A stretch of 64,000 bases of DNA from Clavaria fumosa (taxonomy: Eukaryota > Basidiomycota > Agaricomycetes > Agaricales > Clavariaceae). Made by a program: the position numbers and the translations under genes. Below the pieces are notes generated by a model, which did no database searches, had not been told where the DNA came from, and saw only the letters and a list, made by a program, of their open reading frames with translations. Within the stretch, counting starts at the first letter, position 1; every line of letters starts with the position of its first letter. The stretch covers positions 620,001 through 684,000 of the forward strand of contig OX637798.1 in the NCBI GenBank assembly GCA_951802425.1, written 5' to 3'. Shown one piece after another: positions 1-10,850 of the stretch.

Positions 1-457
1 CGCGGGGTCCCATCGCTCTCGCCTGCGGTTGCAACGCTGGTTATGGCCATGGCTTTTGTGACGCCGATGATGCCCTCGGGCATGTGTGCCAACTGCATCC
101 GGGTTATCGGCAACTGCATCTCTATCCTCGGCACTCTCGACCTCGCCCCCGGCCGTGGCGCTCATGCACCACCCGCCCATTGCCTCCTACACCACCAAGG
201 AAGTGGCGAGCACAACGGCGGCACCCTTGAGAAACCGCCACAGCGAGGAGGAGGTGCTATGCAGCTCGCGTGTGGCACCGCTGCCAATAGGTCATGTTGC
301 ATACTATAACTGTCCATCTGGTACATTTGGCATTAAAGTAGGGACAATGATAGTTTGCAATTTGCATCGCAACCGGAAGTGATATGACCACTTTGTTTGT
401 ATGTACTCATTGTATGTACTCCTAACATCTCTACAGACACATTGTGACTACTTTGTG
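1..457. other. No supportable gene at left edge
   Basis: Short open frames on the + strand (43-309 and 86-382) overlap each other and show no recognisable domain. They could be the 3' end of a gene cut by the window edge, but nothing in the sequence confirms it. Confidence 0.3.
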
Positions 458-2448
458 CTAAGCATCAGTGAGATGTGCCACAAGTTGCTGGCGCTTTCCA
501 ACCATATCCTCATCCAACCAGTCTTCATCACCATAATCGGGCATTTCTTCATCCTCATCCAGATTCCATTCCTCCTCCTCCTCAGCCGCATCATCCAGCT
601 CACCCTTGTCAGCCAGATGATACTTTGCCAAAATAGAACCTGCATACTTCTCCGCAAACCTCTTGTCACTGAGTCTTTCATCTGGAACACGGGCAAAGGC
701 TTGAGTGGCATCTGGCAGGAGGGCAACTTTTGTAGTTGCAATGCGGCTTCGAAGTCGTGGTTGCAAGCTATTGAAGAAGTCTGGATCATAGTAATCAATT
801 GGCATTCCAAGGGGAAGGGCCAAGAATTCGGTGTTCTTCTGGTTTTCTGGGACAATGCGCACACGCTCACGCCATCTTTTTGATGGGTCCCGACGCGCAT
901 CTTCCTCCCTCTTCTTATCAAGTAGTCGGATCCAGACTTCCACCTCTGCTGAACGCTCTGGTTGCTTTTTGATGTGATAAACCTTTGAGCCATTTGGATC
1001 AGGCTCATCATCTGAAGTGGCTTTGGAGTCTACAAGATCACGGTAACGCTGCGGGTAATTATTCTCCTTGAGGAAGGCAAGACGAGCACCAGCAAGCTAG
1101 ACCAAGGAAATCATGTTAGTAATTGTACATCAAATTTGTAAATGAAGTACGCACTCGGGTGCGTCCACGATATTGAGGACTAGCCTCGACTGCAGCTTTG
1201 ACACTGCCAGGATTCCTACAATCCTTCTTGTAATGCAAATACAGGTAATGGTGTACGAAGTGATCATATAGACGGATCAACAGGGTCATATCCTTCGCAT
1301 ATGTTGTATTTGGCTTCATGTGGGCATATGCATGCGAAACGAGAGCTTGTTTGAATGTGTCGAGCGCAATAACTCGGCAAGCCGCATTGTACAATGCATA
1401 TGGAGTCTGGCGGAGATCAGGGCACCAGCAAATCAAACCAAACCTTGCAAGGCAGGCTTGTATGTACTCTAGCATGTGTTCTTCTACCTGACGAACTTGA
1501 ATAGCAATCTGTCCACGGTCGGTAACGGAGACAGAGGAACCAATCTGCACCAGAGACAATGGGATAAGCAGTGGCCCTTCCCGACACTGGTAAAGGGATG
1601 TCTCTGTTGAGAAACGGTCCGCAAAGGTAACCAGTATTTCATTAGGAGGGTTTTTAGGGACCTCCTTCGGATCAAGGAGGCCCCAGAGAACACGGATATG
1701 AAGATTCATTGCTCTCTATCAATATTCATATGTGAGTATGTTTTGGCAATCAGGAAACAGATGAGGAGATGCACCTGGAGCCCTCCGACATCATTTGGCA
1801 CCTCTGAGGGTAAGATACGGTGCAAATGGCTGGCCGGTTTCGCAACTGGCCGATCCTTCTTCGGTGTCACAGGGGATGGTGAACCCTCCCTGGTATTTGC
1901 ATGGCTTCTTGGCAGCTTTTCAGCGGTTAAAGCCAGAGCTGTCGATGTTTTTTTGGCGGTAGGATGCTTTGATGATCGAAGGTTTCGCGCAGGGGCTGAG
2001 TCGGGAACTGGCACATGCAGGCGGCGACGGACTTGAGTACTGGCTGCGCCCTGTGTAGGAGGTGCCTCCGATGGCTCGCAGCTATAGATTTGGGCTTCAG
2101 GTGAGTCCGTAGTTGACTCTTCCCCCATCGTCACAGTGTTCGAGTTCCTGAAGGGCATCAGGTGCAGCCAGATACCGGCTGAAAACAGATAACATACCGG
2201 GACTTTGCAGCCTCAAGTTCATCAGACAAGACCTGAAGCTTGGCCTGGAAGGCCACCTCGTGAGCCTGGAACTCTTGCTCACGTCTCTGCCAAGCCTCAT
2301 CACGAGCCTGGAGTTCCCGACGATAGGCTTGCTCAGTTTCGTTCATCTTGGATTGGACCATGTTTTCGAGTGCTGCCAAAAGCTGAGGATCAATGGCCTC
2401 AAGAGAGCCAAGTATAGATGGTGGATAGGAGGGCTGGCCATTGGTCAT
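458..2448 (-). CDS. Unrecognised four-exon protein, about 607 aa
   Basis: Four exons join in frame: 2448-2198, 2147-1775, 1715-1155 and 1096-458. The introns are 50-59 nt with GT-AG ends, and the last has a TACTAAC branch site. I start at the ATG at 2448; the frame is open further upstream but has no other ATG. The first exon encodes a Glu/Arg-rich coiled coil. The second is Ser/Pro-rich and basic, probably disordered. Exons 3 and 4 look like a folded helical region. The last ~40 residues before the end are very acidic (runs of Glu and Asp). I do not recognise the family and give no function. The intact frames and good splice phases argue for a real gene. Short proteins of this flavour can be dispersed in mushroom genomes, so a link to mobile DNA is not excluded. 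Confidence 0.6.
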
Positions 2449-2759
2449 TGAGGCAGAAAGCGGATGCAGGGCTTCAGTTGCAGAGGTTGGGCTACTGCGC
2501 GAGTCGTGACACGCGTGACAGGTTGTCACACAAAGTGACTGGTCAACTAACTGGTCAGGTAACTGGTCATGTAACTGGACATGACATGTGGCGCGGCGAC
2601 TGGACAGCTATTTGTCCGTCGTGTGAGTGCTGTGTCCAATTCCTATTCCCAGCCCAGCTGTGCGCGAGGCAGTGTGATGTGCCTGTGGGTCACGGGATTC
2701 GACCCTGAATATTGCCAAGAGCGCCCAATTGCAAGGCGACAACCTCTTGCAACTGAACG

Positions 2760-3464
2760 ATGTCCTACCCCCCAGTGACAGCAGCGCTGCCCACGGTGAC
2801 ACTTCCGGTGTTCCCTTCCGCGACCTTCCCACCGCTGCCCACGGGCACCGACGCCTCCGATCCGTTCTCGTTCGACCTCTCGTCATTCACAGACCTGTTG
2901 TCATCACTGACAGCCATTTTTCCAATCCCGTCCGTCACGGTTGTTACGATAAGACCAGGCGCGACGGCAGCGCCCGATGTAACAGTCGAGAAGAAGAATT
3001 CACTGAACGTCGGGGCACTTGTTGGAGGAGTCGCAGGGGGGTTAGTTGTCCTCGCCGCTGCATCTGTCGCACTATTCTTTTGTCTACGGCGGAGACGTCG
3101 CCTCGCCGCCCAGTCAGACTTGTCAGACTTGTACAAACCAGCGGTTGCAAGCGAGGACCCCTACTTACCCGTGCCAATGCACTCGCCGAAGTTCGTCGAG
3201 GCAGCAGCGGAGCAACCACCAAGCACGCCCGCCCTTTCACGTCCTGGATTGTCGGACGAAGGTATCGAAGTCGTACAGAGGCTCGTGCAGCAGAACGTAC
3301 CCGCAGATACGCTCAAGACTGTCATCAACACCATGATGGTCAGTCAGCAAGCAGGACCGTCTCAAGCTGAGGGGAGTACCGCCCTTCCGCCGGCGGTTCC
3401 TCAAGCGATTCCGCAGATGCCAGACGACCCACCGCCTGCATATGCTCCAATGGAGAACGCATGA
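2760..3464 (+). CDS. Single-pass membrane protein with cytoplasmic PPxY tail
   Basis: Intronless 234-residue protein. The N-terminal ~85 residues are rich in Pro, Thr, Ser and Val, like an O-glycosylated ectodomain, but no clear cleavable signal peptide is seen. A single hydrophobic segment at about residues 84-110 (GALVGGVAGG followed by Leu/Val/Ala) ends in a stop-transfer run of five Arg. The tail is hydrophilic and ends near DDPPPAYAP, which contains a PPxY motif of the kind bound by WW domains of Rsp5-type ubiquitin ligases. The layout (Ser/Thr/Pro ectodomain, Gly-rich transmembrane helix, basic stop) is that of fungal SKG6/mid2-like surface proteins. Orientation with the N-terminus outside is inferred from the positive-inside rule. 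The specific role is unknown. Confidence 0.65.
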   Translation: MSYPPVTAALPTVTLPVFPSATFPPLPTGTDASDPFSFDLSSFTDLLSSLTAIFPIPSVTVVTIRPGATAAPDVTVEKKNSLNVGALVGGVAGGLVVLAAASVALFFCLRRRRRLAAQSDLSDLYKPAVASEDPYLPVPMHSPKFVEAAAEQPPSTPALSRPGLSDEGIEVVQRLVQQNVPADTLKTVINTMMVSQQAGPSQAEGSTALPPAVPQAIPQMPDDPPPAYAPMENA

Positions 3465-3858
3465 AGGTCGCGATTTGAGGCTGGGCGAAGCCTCTTGCAA
3501 AGAACTTCATCCTTTACACTCTCTTCACGGACCAACTTATTCTCATCCCGTTCAAACTATTCTTTGGTTTCCTCACTTCATGGTGATTTTTGGTATCTCT
3601 TCGAATATCCACAACCATACCCCTCGCTCTTTACCAACAAACTCTTACAGTAGTTCTTTCATCTCTTATCACCCTTATCGATCAATCGATTGCCCTTGTT
3701 GGTCCTAGCACCTTCATGAAAGATGCACCTGCAAGTCGGCAGATCGCCTGACAGCCGCTGACACGGACAGAGCGCTCTGTCCATGCGGACTATTGCAACG
3801 ATACGAGGGAACTGGGACGAAATCTATTTGTTCTTGGTCGCCCTAAATAAGTAGGACA

Positions 3859-4292
3859 TTAGCTGAAACGAAAGGAATTGATGGGCGACGCCACATGCCT
3901 GTAGGTGAAGCGTTTTTTTGTGTGCGCGAACTCGCCTAGCTTATGACCGACCATATCCTGAGTGATGGTGACCGGTATGTAGTCCTTTCCATTGTGTACC
4001 AGGAACTTGACCCTACAGAACGGTAAAAATGTGATAACTGGCCGTGATCCACTCTCTGATACGCACCCAACAAAATTGGGCAGGATGGTGCATGCACGTG
4101 CGTCGGTTTTGATAGGCTCGTTGTTCGCCAAGGCATCCTTGAGTTTGGGGAACGCGACAAAGTAGGGTCCTTGCGTCGACCAACAAAAGTTAGGACAAAA
4201 AAAATCACGTAGACAGGCAATTGCGAGGGCGACGTTTGTGCGTTACCTTTCCAAGCTGATCTGCCTGAGAGCAGAAGCCGTGTCGGGAACAT
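3859..4292 (-). CDS. Mitochondrial small-subunit ribosomal protein uS19m
   Basis: Three exons (4292-4247, 4169-4067, 4012-3859) give a 100-residue protein. The C-terminal half carries the uS19 core: [12 protein letters not shown], then [15 protein letters not shown] and FTYR. The preceding [11 protein letters not shown] is the usual start of the S19 fold. The N-terminus ([16 protein letters not shown]) is short and basic, as expected for a mitochondrial protein. uS19 sits in the head of the small ribosomal subunit, next to S13. Both introns (77 and 54 nt) have GT-AG ends and keep phase; the second is a multiple of three, so read-through gives a misleading longer open frame. The gene is transcribed away from the helicase gene to its right, with only ~76 bp between the two start codons. 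Confidence 0.9.
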
Positions 4293-4368
4293 GGAGAGGA
4301 GAATTGTTACCCGTCTGTGGCAAGTCGTCCGGCTCGGGGGACTCACGTGATGCTTAGTGTCGCGTGAC
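4293..4368. promoter_or_regulatory. Short divergent promoter region
   Basis: About 76 bp separates the start of uS19m (-) from the first ATG of the helicase gene (+). The arrangement implies a shared bidirectional promoter. No TATA box is evident; TCACGTGA at 4344-4351 is a palindromic E-box-like sequence. Confidence 0.4.
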
Positions 4369-7300
4369 ATGACTCGATCACGACCTCTTCGTCTTGACAG
4401 TACCATGCTCGTCACCCAGTCCCAGCATTCTGACTCGCTTCGGAGAACCTATCTTATATTGAGGACTGAGGGCGGTCAAAAGCGGCAGTTGGCACCCTCC
4501 CTCAATCTTTCGCTCCTAATTCGACTTATTCAGGAAGCCACGCGGGAAGGCACATTAAAAGGAAACAAGCGCGCTCTATCGCCTTCGTCTTCCAACGCGA
4601 CTGCGTCCGCCAAACGTCGGAGGTATGCCTCTCCACAGTCGGGAGGATGCCTCATTTTTCGTCATCTTTTTGATGTCGGATACACGACGGATGGTCCCGG
4701 CGAGACTGACTCGCCACTCGCCTTCCATCAAGAATCAAGCGGCGACGCCTATGCAGACTGTCTAGAATCTGAGACGCAGCTTGTGGAGTTGTTAGACGAT
4801 CTATTTGGCTCGAGCACCGAATCTCAATTCTTAAACCTCGGCCCCGTCATTTCTTGCCCACATTTTGATCGCCTAAGCATTAAGGACGCGGAAGGTTCAC
4901 ACGAGTGGCTCCTTCTCCTTCCGCAACTTCTAGATACGTTAGAAAGCGATGCATTCGACTACGCGTCAAACAGTCTCCGGGATATCGCTCTAGCTTGCCA
5001 CCTCCTTTCTATGCATGAGCGCGCCGATATCAACTTTTCTGTCCGCCTATTGAGTCTTCCGAAAGACTCTTACGACGCTCCACGCCAAATGCCCTTTCGC
5101 TTGCATATAGAAATGACTGTGTATCTTCATCCTTCTGAGATGTATGCTCCCACGCATCCTCTCCCGCCTAAACAACTGGCGATGGTAGAGGATGCGCAAC
5201 GTCGTTTTCTGACTCACGTCTTTCCTCCCGCCTCTCCTCTACGATCCGTCGCTCAAATCGATATTCCATTTTTTTATTCTGCGCTTAACCCCGCTCCGAA
5301 CTTGCAGACCCGCTCGGCTGAGGACAGCATGCAGCCCAGGGCTCTTCGTCCTACGCTGTTGCCGTTCCAGAGAAGAAGCGTGGCGTGGCTCCTCGACCGC
5401 GAGGGGAAGCGTGTAGACGAGTTTGGCAACGTCTCGGGGAAGCCCTCTACTCAAGCACCAGCTTCCCGAAGCGAACCTCTGTTCTGGGAAAGGATCGAAC
5501 TCGACCACGACAATCCGTACTACTTTAACCGTCTCACTGGAGCCCTTGTTCCTTATTCGCGCTATCAAGATGATTTCGCCCCAGGAGGTCTCCTGGCGGA
5601 AGAGCCTGGTCTAGGCAAGACACTCGAGTGCATCGCCCTTACAATGCTTAATCCGGCTGGTCCTGACCGGAACCCTACCGTCGAACGGTGGGACCCAGAA
5701 ACGGAGATTTATGTGAAAGAAGTCAAGGTTCGTTCCTCCTCGCCCATTTTTCTCACCTGTTGTTCATGTGGTTTGCCTTGGCCTTCTTTTCTTGTCTAGA
5801 CCACCCTCATTGTGACTCCACCTTCTCTTGCGTCCCAATGGGCAGACGAACTTGCGCTACACGCTCCTAGCCTCGAGGTTCTCGTGTATGAAGGCTGGGA
5901 GAAAGGCGGAGCTCCTTACACAATACCTGGCACCAAAAATCATGGGGCGCCTCGATCCAAGGCGAGAGCGAACGGTACTGCAAATGTACCTGGTGATAGG
6001 ACCCGATTTGTTGTGAGCGGAAAAAGAAACGGCCAGGCCAGGCCACGAAACAAAAGGTCGAATGGACCGTCTGACAACACTGATGAAGAGAACGCGGACG
6101 CTAACAACGACCGCGACATGGGAGAGACTGGGGAGGACGCCGTAGGAAAACAGGCTTTTGACTGGTGTTCCTACATCCATTCCTTTGATGTTTGCATCAC
6201 CACATACACCACACTCCAGCGTGACTTCAAACTTGCGCGCACGCCCCCTGTCCGACCACGCCGTGAAGACGTGGTGTACTCGAATATCCGGCGATCGAGG
6301 AGCCCCCTCGTTATGTGCAACTGGTACCGTGTTATCATGGACGAGGTCCAGATGGTCGGAGGTGGTAATACTGCGTGAGTGACCGGGCAAGCCCGGCATG
6401 TTTTTCTTTCGACCTATTGAATATATTTATTATTCGTCAGGAAAATGGTGTCTTTAATACCGCGCTTTTCGTCTTGGGCCGTATCTGGGACTCCTGCGAA
6501 GACGGCTGTCTCTGATCTAATCCATATACTTAAGTCGGTGTCGCCCTTCCCGCCCCCATTCACGAGCGTAGCCTGAATGTTTATTACCCAGATTCCTCCG
6601 AGTTGAAAACATGATTGGTCCACCGCAAATTTGGAAACGTCTTCAGAAGCCAGCTTTTGCCCCTTATTTCGCCAAGTTCTTCAATCACATCGCTATTAGG
6701 TAGAGTGCAGTTTATTTTATGCAAGTGCATGTGCACCTGACCTGGCAATTCTCATAGAACCACGAAGCTTTCTGTCATAAATGAATTGACGATCCCTCAG
6801 CAAACCCGATATCTCGTCAGCATCGAACTCGGTCCGGTTGAGAGACATGTTGCGTTTATTCCCAGCACCCTTTGTTATATTACTAACTTTGTTTATTTGC
6901 ACGAATCAAGGTCTACGACCAGGCCTTCCAGGAAGGCCTCGTTCAGCTTGGCTACGATGCCCGTGGCGTAACAGTTACAGAGGGGTTGCAGCCTGATTTG
7001 ATGCAACTAAGAGCGTTCATCAAGAGAATTCGTGGGATCTGTACACATCCACAGGTTAGCAAGGGGTGCTCTAGCTTGAACCTGTGCTTCCTTTGCTCAG
7101 TTCTCGATTACTCCTTGCAGGTAGGTCAACTCCAGAGACCTGGCGACAAGTTCAAGTCAAACGCTTTGCACACCATCGGCCAAGTCTTGGAGGTATTTTT
7201 GTTCCTTGATGATTCTTGCCATCTAGACAACACACTGACTACGAGCATCCGTTAGGGCATGATAGATCAGGGTTGGCGAACTTTTATGGATGCTCGCCGA

Positions 7301-10300
7301 TCGACGGTAAGTTTTCGTGCCTAGCCTCATCTTCATGTAGACGTTGAAGGCTTTACTTGTACTAGACCGAGGTTATGATAAGATCTGCACGGCTGCATGG
7401 TCTTGTGCCCGAGTTAGCGGCACGTCAACGAGCTCTGGAGATTTTACAGGAAGCAGAAAATGCCGTCCATGAATTGTTGCGAGACATTGAAGCTGCGATT
7501 GCAGAGCATGACGCTGCCGGGGACGACCTGAAGAAGCTTCACGTTTCACAGAATGAAGGCAAGGGGCCAGAAACATGGCCGGATCGAGCCACTGAAGCAA
7601 ATTTGGAGCCCTCTGAAGGCAAGGGGAAGGGCAGAACAGTGGGGGAGCATTCAGTCACGGCTCCCTCGGATTTTCCTCCGGAGCCTGACGGTGGTAACTG
7701 GACCAAAACGCCCGCGGGAGAAGAACATGCAGCGAAGCGGCGAGCGTTGCAGCTCCGTCTGCGCGAGTCTCGCGTGACATTGCACCAGATCAAATTCTTT
7801 CTGGGAGACGTCTTTCATGCACTAGGCGACGCTCATGGATCTGCAGAAAGTGAGGCCTATGCAGCTGCGGAGGTAGTCCGACGAGACCTCTTGAGAAGTG
7901 AGTTGTTTGACGTCCTACACAGTTGTGTTACACTCATTCTTCACCCCTCAGTTGCTGAGGCGAATGCTGTTCGAGCGATGGCGCAGCTGACCAAAACCAC
8001 AGACTCCAAGAGTCTGCGGGAAGGCGACGTGCTCATACCAACTCCGTTCATGTCAGGTGGAGGGACCAAGTCCAAATTCTTGGTATTGATTTATGACCTC
8101 TTTCGGCGGTTGATAGCCCTGATTCTCTCTGTCCTTCGTAGTTTGACGAGGCAAACGACCTCATTGATCTTCTTAATCAGCAATCCCAGCTGTTGTGGAA
8201 CTGGAAATATAAAATAACAGCGCTTCTTACACAGGAATTTTATGCTGGCGGAGGAGATGCCGACGGCGAGGAGTACGCGCGTACGCTGAACACTCAAGGC
8301 GAGGCTGAGACGTACCTGCAAGCCTATGCAGCCCTCATCGCCGACCGACGCGAAGTTTTGGTCGCAGAGCGCACGCTCCTCGCTGCCCACGAAGGGCAGG
8401 CCAAAGAGAAAAAGGAGCGCAAGACAAAGGTAGCAATGCAGGCTGTGCAAGCGATGCTGGAGACGATGGATGGAGAGGCACAGGTTCAGCCGGAGCACGA
8501 AATTTTATGGAAGGAATTGAGCGACGAACGCAAGGACCTGCTGGCGACGTTCCAGGGTAGGGCTATCAAGAGTGTGTTAGTTAACCTATCCGCTGTTCAG
8601 ATGAAGATCGCGAACGAAAATGACCCGGAGAAGGCCATCGCTAAAAATGGTGCTGCACGGCTTCGCAAATTCATAGCGGAGCAGAGTAAGTGTCTTATGG
8701 TATTTGAGAACTTCGTTGAACACTGTGGGTAGACAATGTGATGGACAAGCTAGACGCAGATCTGGCCCTTTTCCGTAAAGCCTTCAATGAACGTATCTTG
8801 TATGTCTTTTCGTTGCCCTCCATTATCATTGACATTGACCCCCTCCAAGATATTTCAAACAACTGCAGGAGATTTCGGATTCGGTCACCGAAGTAGAATG
8901 CAGCGGAGATGTTGCAACCGCGCTTCAAGCGTGCGAAAACGAACAGCAGACGCTTGTAGACAAAATACAAAGGAGTCGAGCACACCTGCGGTATTTGAAG
9001 AACTTGGTGAAGCGCCAAGAAGAAAACGACTTAGAAGACACGAACGTTTGCATCCTTTGCAAGTGCGAGTTCTCGCGAGGTTATGTCACACAATGGTGGT
9101 TCTCAGCAGCCTTTGCGGTCTATCTGAGAATGTTAAACCTGAATTTACAGTGCGCATATGTATTGCCAGGTATGAATTGTGATAACTGTGCTGTCAACCC
9201 GAGTCCATGTCGTCCTCTTAGGGATGTATGAATGCATGGCTGTCGAAGAAAGGAGGCAAATTTTGCCCAGTCTGTCGGTGTGTTCCCCATCCATCGCCAG
9301 AAAAATAGATAGACAACGTTGATACTCGTGCAGCAAGGAGATCGACTCCAAAACCGTATCACTTTTTACTCTGAACGAAGAACAACCGGTGCCACGGGTA
9401 CCACGTCCTTTCAATGCTGATGCAGTGCCTGTGTCTCGTCGACAGATACATTACAATTTCATTGGTACATATCTGCCGCTTTTTCACGCCTCACCTCGAT
9501 TACGCTCATGTCTGTTGTCCAGACCCGGAAGTTTTGCAAGCTATACAACAGATTGAGCAACATGGAAGTTTTGGAAGTAAGATCGATACCCTTGTTCGAC
9601 ATCTTATGTACATTCGCTACTCGGATCCTGGCGCCAAGAGTATAGTCTTTTCTGCTTGGCAGGACTCTTTAAGCAGTATGTCACATATCCACTCATCTCC
9701 TTTCTTCTCAATGAGACATGTGTTTCAGTCATCCAACATGCGCTGGTCTCTAACAGTATGATAAAGCACTTTCTGGCCTGGTAATTCACACTTAAGAGTT
9801 CGGCAGACATCAAGTGTCTCCGAATCGACCAAGCATCTCGCAAACACAGTCCCGTTAATCGGTTTAAGAATGATCCGGATATTCTTGTGCTCTTGCTGCA
9901 TGGGTGCGCCCAACTGTATGATTGCTTCATGCTTGGTTAAACACACGTACAGCGATCGCGAAAATGCTGGTTTGAATGTGACATGCGCATCTCGTGTCTT
10001 CTTGGTAGAGAGCGTTGTTCATCACGCGTTTGAAATGCAAGGTATGTTCTTCCCCGTCAGGTGCTGGTGGGCTCTAATTTAACTTATTCGTCTTGAAGCT
10101 ATCGCTCGGATTGACAGGATGGGCCAGAAAAATCCTACAGAAGGCAAGAAAACATGCGTAATTCGTTTTTATGGTTAATACTGATATTCCCCCAAGTCTA
10201 TTGCTATTACGCAGAAAGTTCGCTGTCTCTCGCCCTCGTTCCTTTGTCGCAAACTCATCCTTCAAATATCCATAGACACTGTGGAACGGAATATCCTAGA

Positions 10301-10658
10301 CTTAGCCGCGAGACAAGGCCTCTCGTTATACACTCGCGATCGCGCCACTGACGCAATTGACGTTTCGGCGTTCGCATATGACTCTAGGAGACCAAAGAAA
10401 GGCACCCCTTATCAGAGAGCTCAGAGAGGCGATTTCATCTCCAAGTTCGCGGTTTCCTGGTGCTATGATATCAAGCTGACTAGATTGTCCAGGACCGAGG
10501 ACATGTTAGCTGTCCTTTTCCCGCATTTGTTTGAGGAGTTGAAGTACCTGCTACCAGAAGGAGATATGGCCAATGGCAATCACGACCATAGTCCTGATCC
10601 TCCTCATCAGTTCAGATCAAGAAGCGAACAGGCAGTCGCAGGTCCATCGAAACTGTAG
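4369..10658 (+). CDS. SHPRH-type RING finger/SNF2 ATPase, 23 exons
   Basis: Splicing in phase gives about 1,677 residues. Motifs appear in SNF2 order: LLPFQRRSVAWLL; Walker A AEEPGLGKT near residue 406 (usually DEMGLGKT); LIVTPPSLASQW; DEVQMV box near 633; SGTPAKTAVSDL; motif IV around KSIVFSAWQDSL; motif V GDRENAGLNV; motif VI RIDRMGQ near 1530. Between the DEVQ box and the C-terminal ATPase lobe lies a long helical insertion, then a C3HC4 RING (CILC, CAH, CQGC, CPVC) near 1320-1362. This architecture is that of SHPRH and yeast Irc20: a DNA-stimulated ATPase joined to a ubiquitin ligase, nuclear, in damage tolerance. Some acceptors were chosen by phase and homology (for example 6534-6591). 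The start could instead be the ATG at 4405. Exon 14 is only 19 nt (9151-9169), exon 22 only 21 nt (10197-10217), and the intron at 10144-10196 has GC-AG ends. Confidence 0.88.
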
Positions 10659-10850
10659 TGATTTCAATCATTTATTATTTGTGTTCATTGATTCAATGTA
10701 CAACCGAGGAATACGAAACCACACCATTTGGGTAGGCCGGTGTGGCCACGATGCAAGATGCGATGCAGAAATATGCAGGCCGTGTGTTTATATGACAATG
10801 AAGAGTGAAAACCTATACTGGCGAACAGAAGCAGAAATACGATCCCATGC

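Noticed and set aside
43..309. Short frame ending in Cys-Cys-Ile-Leu, a CaaX-like end as in fungal pheromone precursors
   Set aside because: Too far from the receptor relic, no conserved precursor features (no acidic-basic processing site), and an overlapping frame is equally open.
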